Part shown: positions 44,230 through 49,722 of the stretch, in pieces | How positions within the stretch are numbered: the first letter of the stretch is position 1 | Layout: each line of letters starts with the position of its first letter | Origin: Tannerella forsythia | GTDB lineage: Bacteria; Bacteroidota; Bacteroidia; Bacteroidales; Tannerellaceae | Reading direction: 5' to 3' | DNA: 49,722 nt | Assembly (NCBI RefSeq): GCF_003860135.1 | Contig: NZ_RQYN01000031.1 | Coordinates: 1-49,722 of the forward strand | Notes under the pieces: model-generated | Database searches by the model: none | What the model saw: only the letters and a program-made list of their open reading frames with translations | Told to the model about the DNA's origin: nothing | Made by a program: the position numbers and the translations under genes

Positions 44230-45849
44230 ATGAAAAAGTTTTTTTGGATCGTTGGTTTGTTTGCTTCGATGCAGACGTTAGGAGCGGCGGATAGTGTGTA
44301 TGTACAAAACCCGCAGATTCCGATCCTGATCGACCGGACGGACAATGTGCTGTTCCGTATCCGCATCCCTGACGCGACGAAAGGCGATGTGTTGAACCGG
44401 TTGACCATACGTTTCGGCAACGAAGACAAACTGTCGGAGGTAAAAGCCGTTCGTCTGTTTTATGCCGGTACGGAAGCGCCCACGAAAGATCGTTCCCATT
44501 TCGCGCCGGTGACGTATGTCTCTTCACACAATATCCGCAACACGCGATCAGCCAATCCGTCCTATTCTGTACGGCAGGACGAAGTGACGACCGTCGCAAA
44601 TACGTTGACGCTGAAAACACGTCAGCCGATGGTCAAAGGCATCAACTATTTTTGGGTGAGTGTGGAGATGGATCGCAACACCTCACTGCTGTCGAAGCTC
44701 ACCCCGACGGTGACGGAGGCCGTTATCAACAATAAGCCGGCCGTTATTGCCGGCGAACAGGCGGCTGTGCGCCGGATGGGAATCGGAGTACGCCATGCGG
44801 GCGACGACGGATCGGCCGCTTACCGTATCCCCGGGTTAGTGACTACGAACGAAGGGACATTGCTCGGTGTATATGATGTACGTTACAATAACAGTGCCGA
44901 TTTGCAGGAGCATGTCGACGTGGGACTGAGCCGCAGCACCGACAAAGGACAGACATGGGAGCCGATGCGTATGGCCATGTCGTTCGGTGAGACCGACGGA
45001 CTACCGTCGGGGCAGAATGGAGTGGGCGATCCGTCCATCCTCGTCGATGAACGCACGAACACCGTCTGGGTGGTTGCCGCATGGACGCACGGAATGGGCA
45101 ATGCGCGCGCATGGACCAATTCCATGCCCGGAATGACACCCGACGAAACAGCCCAGCTGATGATGGTGAAAAGTACGGACGACGGCCGAACATGGAGCGA
45201 GCCGATCAACATCACGTCGCAAGTAAAAGATCCTTCGTGGTGCTTCCTGTTGCAAGGGCCGGGAAGAGGAATCACGATGCGGGACGGCACACTGGTCTTC
45301 CCGATCCAGTTTATCGACTCCGTGCGTGTTCCTCACGCGGGTATTATGTACAGCAAAGACCGTGGAAAGACGTGGCATATCCATCAACCGGCGCGTACCA
45401 ACACGACGGAATCGCAAGTGGCCGAGGTGGAACCGGGTGTGCTCATGCTGAACATGCGAGACAATCGCGGAGGCAGCCGTGCCGTCAGCACGACACGCGA
45501 CTTGGGAAAAAGTTGGACGGAACACTCGTCGAACCGAGGCGCCTTGCCGGAATCGATTTGCATGGCAAGTTTGATCAGTGTCAAAGCGAAAGACAACGTC
45601 ACCGGGAAAGACTTATTGCTCTTCTCGAATCCCAACACGACGAAAGGACGCCATCACATTACCATCAAGGCGAGTCTCGACGGAGGCGTTACGTGGCTTC
45701 CCGCGCATCAGGTGCTTCTCGACGAAGAAGAAGGATGGGGCTACTCGTGTCTGTCGATGATTGACAGGGAAACAGTCGGGATATTTTACGAGTCGAGCGT
45801 GGCACACATGACCTTTCAGGCTGTTAAAATCAAAGACCTGATACGATGA
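44230..45849 (+). CDS. nanH: Exported sialidase (GH33)
   Basis: Removes terminal sialic acid from host glycans outside the cytoplasm. The start at 44230 gives a signal peptide MKKFFWIVGLFASMQTLGAA; the open frame upstream lies in nanT. The length of 539 residues equals the Tannerella forsythia enzyme as I recall it. An N-terminal beta-sandwich carbohydrate-binding domain (about 21-175) precedes the six-bladed propeller. Arg199 lies in YRIP (the FRIP motif), and five Asp boxes are present: STDKGQTW (236), STDDGRTW (315), SKDRGKTW (375), TRDLGKSW (422) and SLDGGVTW (482). GWGYSCLSM (Tyr505) supplies the nucleophile. It ends with an ATGA overlapping a short open frame. Confidence 0.95.
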   Translation: MKKFFWIVGLFASMQTLGAADSVYVQNPQIPILIDRTDNVLFRIRIPDATKGDVLNRLTIRFGNEDKLSEVKAVRLFYAGTEAPTKDRSHFAPVTYVSSHNIRNTRSANPSYSVRQDEVTTVANTLTLKTRQPMVKGINYFWVSVEMDRNTSLLSKLTPTVTEAVINNKPAVIAGEQAAVRRMGIGVRHAGDDGSAAYRIPGLVTTNEGTLLGVYDVRYNNSADLQEHVDVGLSRSTDKGQTWEPMRMAMSFGETDGLPSGQNGVGDPSILVDERTNTVWVVAAWTHGMGNARAWTNSMPGMTPDETAQLMMVKSTDDGRTWSEPINITSQVKDPSWCFLLQGPGRGITMRDGTLVFPIQFIDSVRVPHAGIMYSKDRGKTWHIHQPARTNTTESQVAEVEPGVLMLNMRDNRGGSRAVSTTRDLGKSWTEHSSNRGALPESICMASLISVKAKDNVTGKDLLLFSNPNTTKGRHHITIKASLDGGVTWLPAHQVLLDEEEGWGYSCLSMIDRETVGIFYESSVAHMTFQAVKIKDLIR

Positions 45850-45932
45850 AGCATCGTTATCAACGCTTTTTATTCACCCCTGACGGTGAACAGGCGCTTG
45901 AAGGACTGATTTTTTCGCCTAAACCGAAATAA
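45846..45932 (+). CDS. 28-residue open frame coupled to nanH
   Basis: Starts in an ATGA overlap with the nanH stop and ends 17 bases before nanS. It reads MKHRYQRFLFTPDGEQALEG and ends IFSPKPK. A hairpin TTCACC/GGTGAA lies inside. It has no recognised relatives. The coupling is unusual for chance, but it may be the scar of a deleted gene or simply filler. Confidence 0.25.
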   Translation: MKHRYQRFLFTPDGEQALEGLIFSPKPK

Positions 45933-45949
45933 CACATGAACGATATACA

Positions 45950-48028
45950 ATGAAAAAGTATTGGATAGGAATGATATGGATGCTGACCTGTGTAAGTATG
46001 GGGTTGGCTCAGAAGACCGTGAAAGTTGCTTGTGTAGGAAACAGCGTTACTTACGGAACAGGCATCAAGAATCGTGAAACCGACTCGTATCCCGCGCAAT
46101 TACAACGATTGTTGGGCAAAGGATACGAAGTAGGCAGTTTCGGTAAACCGGGAGCGACGCTTTTAAATAAGGGTTTCCGTCCATACACGCAGCAGGAAGA
46201 ATACAGAAAGGCGGTCGAGTTTGCAGGCGACTGGGTGATCATTCATTTGGGACTGAACGATACCGATCCGAAGGCGTGGCCGAACTACAGGGATGAGTTT
46301 TTGCACGATTATCTGGCGTTGATTGATACATTTCGCCGCGTCAACCCCGCATGTCGCATCTGGGTATGCCGGATGACGCCGATTGCGCACCGGCATCGCC
46401 GGTTTAAATCCGGTACGCGCGACTGGTATTGGATGATTCAGGAGAAAATCGAACAGGTGGCGCGATGGGCCGGCGTAGGATTGATCGATTTGCAGGAACC
46501 GTTATACCATCGTCCCGATTTGTTGCCCGATGCTCTTCATCCCGATGAGGAAGGCGCCGGGTTACTGGCGAAGACCGTTTATCAGGCCGTGACCGGCGAT
46601 TTCGGAGGACTGAAAATGCCTGCCATCTATTCAGATAATATGGTCTTGCAGCGGGATCGCGCGTTAACGATCGAGGGAACGGCCGATGCGGGAGAGACCG
46701 TCTCCGTAACGATCGCGAAGCAGACGAAAACAGCCCGAACGTCCGATAACGGACGATGGACGGTTATGCTCGACCCCATGCCCGCGCAGACAGGACTGGT
46801 GCTTACCGTCGCAACACCTTCGCGCAAGCTTACTTACAGGCAGGTGGCCGTCGGTGAAGTGTGGCTTTGCTCCGGACAGTCGAACATGGCGTTCCGAACG
46901 TCGGAGGCCGACGCCGCGGAGCGTGCGAAGCTCCTCGATTTCGCGCGGAAGAATCCGCAGATACGCTTCTTCGACATGAAACCTCGCTGGCATACCGGCG
47001 CGTCGACATGGAGCAAGACCGCGCTCGACTCGTTGAACCGCCTGCAATATTACCACGACACGCAATGGGAGCCGTGCGACGAACGGACGGCCGACCGTTT
47101 TTCGGCCATTGCCATGGCTTTCGGCCGCATGCTCTCCGACAGCCTCGGAGTGCCCGTGGGATTGATTTCGAATGCCGTGAGCGGCTCGCCGGCCGAGGCG
47201 TGGATCGACCGGAAAACGGTGGAATTTGAATTCCCTGACCTCTTATACGACTGGACGAAGAACGATTTCATACAAGACTGGGTGCGGGAGCGTGCGACAT
47301 TGAACCTCAAAGAAGCAACGAACCCGTTGCAGCGGCATCCTTACGAGCCTTGTTATCTGTTCGAGGCAGGCATCGCGCCATTAGTACGTTATCCGCTCAA
47401 AGGTGTGCTGTGGTATCAAGGCGAATCGAACGCGCATAATTTGGAAGCGTACAGTAAGCTCTTTCCGATGCTGGTAAACAGTTGGAGAAGCTATTGGAGA
47501 GAAACATTGCCTTTCTATTTCGTGCAATTGTCGAGTCTGAACCGTCCGACTTGGGCGTGGTTTCGTAATACGCAGCGCCGTCTGGCCGAAGAAATTCCGT
47601 CGTGCGAAATGGCAGTAAGCAGTGATCGCGGAGATTCGCTCGACGTGCATCCCAGACGCAAGACCGACGTCGGCGAACGGCTGGCACGCATCGCGTTGAA
47701 CCGTACTTACGGACAATCGTCCGTCGTTCCTTCCGGACCGTCGTTCCTTTCAGCCGCATTTCGTGAGCAGGCCGTCTGGCTTTCGTTCCGTTACGCCGAA
47801 GGATTGACGACGTCCGACGGAAAGCCACTGTGTACGTTCGAATTGGCCGGCGAAGACGAACGTTTCTATCCGGCCGAGGCCGAAATTGTCGGGCATTGTC
47901 TCCGACTGCGTTCGCCGCAGGTATCACGTCCGCGGAAAGTACGTTACGGATGGCAGCCGTTTACGCGGGCTAACCTGATCAACGGAGCGGGATTGCCGGC
48001 TTCGACGTTTCAGGCCGCGATTGAATAA
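45950..48028 (+). CDS. nanS: Two-domain sialate O-acetylesterase
   Basis: Removes O-acetyl groups from sialic acids so that NanH and NanA can act. The 692 residues start with signal MKKYWIGMIWMLTCVSMGLA and contain two esterase domains, as in T. forsythia NanS. Domain 1 (about 23-220) is an SGNH hydrolase: ACVGNSVTYGTG with the Ser nucleophile, HLGLNDTD, and DALHPDEEGAGL with the Asp/His pair. Domain 2 (about 225-690) is the SASA-type sialate esterase: VWLCSGQSNMAF with its Ser, VSGSPAEAWID, WYQGESN, and DVHPRRKTDVGERLA with the His. Both active sites look complete. It follows nanH in the operon, and the mutarotase starts 7 bases after its stop. Confidence 0.94.
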   Translation: MKKYWIGMIWMLTCVSMGLAQKTVKVACVGNSVTYGTGIKNRETDSYPAQLQRLLGKGYEVGSFGKPGATLLNKGFRPYTQQEEYRKAVEFAGDWVIIHLGLNDTDPKAWPNYRDEFLHDYLALIDTFRRVNPACRIWVCRMTPIAHRHRRFKSGTRDWYWMIQEKIEQVARWAGVGLIDLQEPLYHRPDLLPDALHPDEEGAGLLAKTVYQAVTGDFGGLKMPAIYSDNMVLQRDRALTIEGTADAGETVSVTIAKQTKTARTSDNGRWTVMLDPMPAQTGLVLTVATPSRKLTYRQVAVGEVWLCSGQSNMAFRTSEADAAERAKLLDFARKNPQIRFFDMKPRWHTGASTWSKTALDSLNRLQYYHDTQWEPCDERTADRFSAIAMAFGRMLSDSLGVPVGLISNAVSGSPAEAWIDRKTVEFEFPDLLYDWTKNDFIQDWVRERATLNLKEATNPLQRHPYEPCYLFEAGIAPLVRYPLKGVLWYQGESNAHNLEAYSKLFPMLVNSWRSYWRETLPFYFVQLSSLNRPTWAWFRNTQRRLAEEIPSCEMAVSSDRGDSLDVHPRRKTDVGERLARIALNRTYGQSSVVPSGPSFLSAAFREQAVWLSFRYAEGLTTSDGKPLCTFELAGEDERFYPAEAEIVGHCLRLRSPQVSRPRKVRYGWQPFTRANLINGAGLPASTFQAAIE

Positions 48029-48035
48029 ACAAGAA

Positions 48036-49250
48036 ATGAATAAAATACATTATATCGTCTGTGTCGCGCTGGGGTTTGCGCTTTGGAGCGCATGTCGGTC
48101 CGGCGGCACGGACAAAAAAGAAGAAACGGAAATGATACAGTGGAATCATCTGCCCGATTTACCGGGCATGGAGGGGACAGCCTCGCTGGGCGTCTCCGCG
48201 CCTTTTACGGGAATCATAGGGAACCGTCTGATTGTAGCCGGGGGATGCAACTTCCCCGATAAACCGGTGGCCGAAGGAGGCACCAAGCGATATTATGCCG
48301 AAATTTGGGCGCTCGACTTGTCGGCCGACAGCGCCCAATGGACGAATGCGGGCATATTGCCTCGTGCCGCGGCCTATGGCGCGAGCGTCGGCACACCCTA
48401 CGGAATCGTCTGTGCAGGAGGCAACGACAGCGAGTCTTCGTTTACGGACGTCTTTTTACTTTCTGCGAACGATACGTCCGAGGCCTGTACCATCCGTCCT
48501 CTGCCGTCGCTTCCCGTGGCCATGGATAACTTTGCCGCGGCGTATATGGACGGAAAAATCTACGTAGCGGGAGGGAATGCGAACGGAACACCGTCTCATG
48601 CTTTCTATTGCCTCGATCTTTCCGTGCGAACGGACTCCGGTCGATGGGAAAAGCTCCCCGATTTTCCCGGAACGGCGCGCGTACAGCCCGTTTTAGTGGG
48701 GCAACGCTGCGGAAACGAGGAATATCGCCTCTATTTAGCCGGAGGATTTCAGCCCGGAACAACCGAAACGCCGCCTCGGATTCCTGACGAAGTCCTCACA
48801 TTCTCGCCTCGCACCGGAACATGGGAAACGGAAACCGCTCTGCCCCCTTTGAGCGACGGAAATCCGCGCACACTGACCGGAGGATGCGCCGTAGCTTGCG
48901 CCGACAGTGCCATACTCTTCTTTGGCGGAGTAAATTATACGCGTTTCTTCGATGCGGTCGACCGTCCGCGCCAAATGGCTCAAGCCCGCGCCGCCAACGA
49001 TACGCGACGGTTAGAGAAATTACAAGGAGAAGCGGCCGATTATCTCCTCCATCCGGTCGATTGGTATCGCTTCAACGACGAAGTGCTCCATTACGACGTG
49101 CGTTCGCGCACTTGGAGCAATCGAGGCGCTTATGAAGCCGTGGCACGTGCCGGAGTCGGCGCGTTGTTCCATAATCGACGGTTGATTGTCGTGAACGGCG
49201 AAATCAAGCCCGGCATCCGTACGCCTCGCGTAAGCGTCGGAATGTTCTGA
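48036..49250 (+). CDS. nanM: Cyclically permuted mutarotase (NanM-like) lipoprotein
   Basis: Probably speeds the alpha/beta anomer exchange of sialic acid released by NanH so that the transporter can use it. The ATG at 48036 gives 404 residues with a lipoprotein signal (MNKIHYIVCVALGFALWSAC, Cys20); the open frame to 48021 begins with TTG. The mature protein is a Kelch-type propeller with repeats such as RLIVAGGCNFPDKPVAEGG, YGIVCAGGNDSESSFTDVF, KIYVAGGNANGTPSHAF and LTGGCAVACADSAILFFGG. The wording matches the cyclically permuted mutarotase family (TIGR03548) found in Bacteroidetes nan loci. It is the last gene of the operon, ahead of a hairpin. Confidence 0.9.
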   Translation: MNKIHYIVCVALGFALWSACRSGGTDKKEETEMIQWNHLPDLPGMEGTASLGVSAPFTGIIGNRLIVAGGCNFPDKPVAEGGTKRYYAEIWALDLSADSAQWTNAGILPRAAAYGASVGTPYGIVCAGGNDSESSFTDVFLLSANDTSEACTIRPLPSLPVAMDNFAAAYMDGKIYVAGGNANGTPSHAFYCLDLSVRTDSGRWEKLPDFPGTARVQPVLVGQRCGNEEYRLYLAGGFQPGTTETPPRIPDEVLTFSPRTGTWETETALPPLSDGNPRTLTGGCAVACADSAILFFGGVNYTRFFDAVDRPRQMAQARAANDTRRLEKLQGEAADYLLHPVDWYRFNDEVLHYDVRSRTWSNRGAYEAVARAGVGALFHNRRLIVVNGEIKPGIRTPRVSVGMF

Positions 49251-49321
49251 AAAAGCATCCTTCACCATCCGACGGCGCGAGTGCAAACAGAATCTTGCAC
49301 CTTTATCTCTCGGATACGATA

Positions 49322-49360
49322 CACTTCCGGACATGTACCCGATACACATATCCGGAAGTG
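49322..49360 (+). terminator. Terminator of the nan operon
   Basis: A perfect 10-bp stem: CACTTCCGGA (49322-49331) with TCCGGAAGTG (49351-49360), 19-base loop, 72 bases after the last stop. There is no strong T-run, so it could also be another regulatory inverted repeat. Confidence 0.55.
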
Positions 49361-49461
49361 CTGTATATGAAATATATAGCTTACCTTTCCGCCTTATATA
49401 ATAAGACAGCTTCTCCGAATCATTTACCCTGCAAATAACCCTTGATTTAAACACTTCCTCT

Positions 49462-49535
49462 TGTCATTCCGAACGTAGTGAGGAATCCCACTCCGAAAAG
49501 GAAAGAAAGGATTCATCGTTTCACTCTGAATGACA
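49462..49535. repeat. Dispersed inverted repeat (TGTCATTC type)
   Basis: TGTCATTC (49462-49469) and GAATGACA (49528-49535) bound a 74-base element containing CGAACGTAGTGAGGAATC, a wording known from many Bacteroidetes intergenic repeats. The gap 49361-49722 shows no gene. Confidence 0.7.
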
Positions 49536-49570
49536 AAGAAAAAGAAAACTTTTTAGAAGAATACGGATGA

Positions 49571-49596
49571 GGCTGAAATAAATCAGGCTTTCAGCC
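49571..49596. repeat. GGCTGAAA hairpin, second copy
   Basis: GGCTGAAA (49571-49578) pairs with TTTCAGCC (49589-49596), with a 10-base loop nearly identical to the hairpin at 33884-33911. A further cluster of related words (AGGCTGAATAC, CAGCCCTGAAAGGGC, ATTCAGCCC) fills 49630-49690. Confidence 0.7.
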
Positions 49597-49722
49597 CTCT
49601 CAGATATTTAAATATTTGTTTTCTTCAAAAAGGCTGAATACTAACAGCTGAATACGCTAACAGCCCTGAAAGGGCGTATTAATTCAGCCCAATGCGAAGC
49701 GTTGGGAGAAAAAAAGTCCACC

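Overview
The window looks like a chromosomal segment of a Bacteroidales bacterium. Many genes are preceded by the Bacteroidetes -7 promoter box TAnnTTTG, in two cases with a TTTG -33 box 19 bases upstream. The gene families (outer-membrane beta-barrel of the TonB-receptor type, 6-bladed beta-propeller lipoprotein, RluB with a long disordered N-terminus, cyclically permuted mutarotase) are typical of that order. The sialic-acid locus at the right end (539-residue YRIP sialidase followed by a two-domain sialate O-acetylesterase) resembles Tannerella. The genus is an inference; no 16S gene is present.

Layout. 1-4.5 kb: leftward housekeeping genes purB, rluB-type and asnS. 4.6-4.85 kb: a 41-bp tandem array. 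5.0-8.5 kb: the DUF2339/DUF3999 membrane pair, meeting a leftward two-gene unit (hypothetical + GT2 glycosyltransferase). 10.4-11.8 kb: a sodium:solute symporter. 12-14.4 kb: leftward operon of a membrane protein, a winged-helix regulator and CreD. 14.4-17.2 kb: an AT-rich island with tRNA-Ser(UGA), a decayed IS1380-like transposase and a three-repeat lipoprotein. 17.2-25.3 kb: clpB, tsaB, outer-membrane phospholipase A1, a small membrane protein, a secreted C1 peptidase, a zinc metallopeptidase and a PfkB kinase. 25.5-26.6 kb: a HigBA-type toxin-antitoxin pair whose toxin is frameshifted in an A8 run, then tRNA-Pro(GGG). 26.7-32.1 kb: UDP-glucuronate decarboxylase, a 928-residue outer-membrane beta-barrel protein and a beta-propeller lipoprotein. 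32.1-34.2 kb: repeat-rich DNA around one unrecognised gene, including two different 21-bp-period arrays and several dispersed palindromes.

34.3-40.1 kb: five tightly overlapping genes (LolA-like carrier, lipoprotein, hotdog dehydratase-like protein, GT2 glycosyltransferase, giant MMPL exporter fused to a PlsC-type acyltransferase). This is the envelope-export half of an aryl-polyene/flexirubin-like pathway, but no ketosynthase, ketoreductase or acyl carrier protein is in the window. 40.8-49.25 kb: a complete sialic-acid scavenging operon (lyase, epimerase, MFS transporter, sialidase, O-acetylesterase, mutarotase). O-acetyl groups and terminal sialic acid would be removed outside the cytoplasm, the sugar converted to a usable anomer, imported by the MFS carrier, split by NanA to ManNAc and pyruvate, and ManNAc converted to GlcNAc by the epimerase. 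No SusC/SusD-type outer-membrane pair (NanO/NanU) lies inside it.

Most notable for follow-up: the export cassette with its altered hotdog active site and fused acyltransferase, the homopolymer-frameshifted toxin, the decayed 21-bp array that still reads as heptapeptide repeats, and the stripped-down nan operon.
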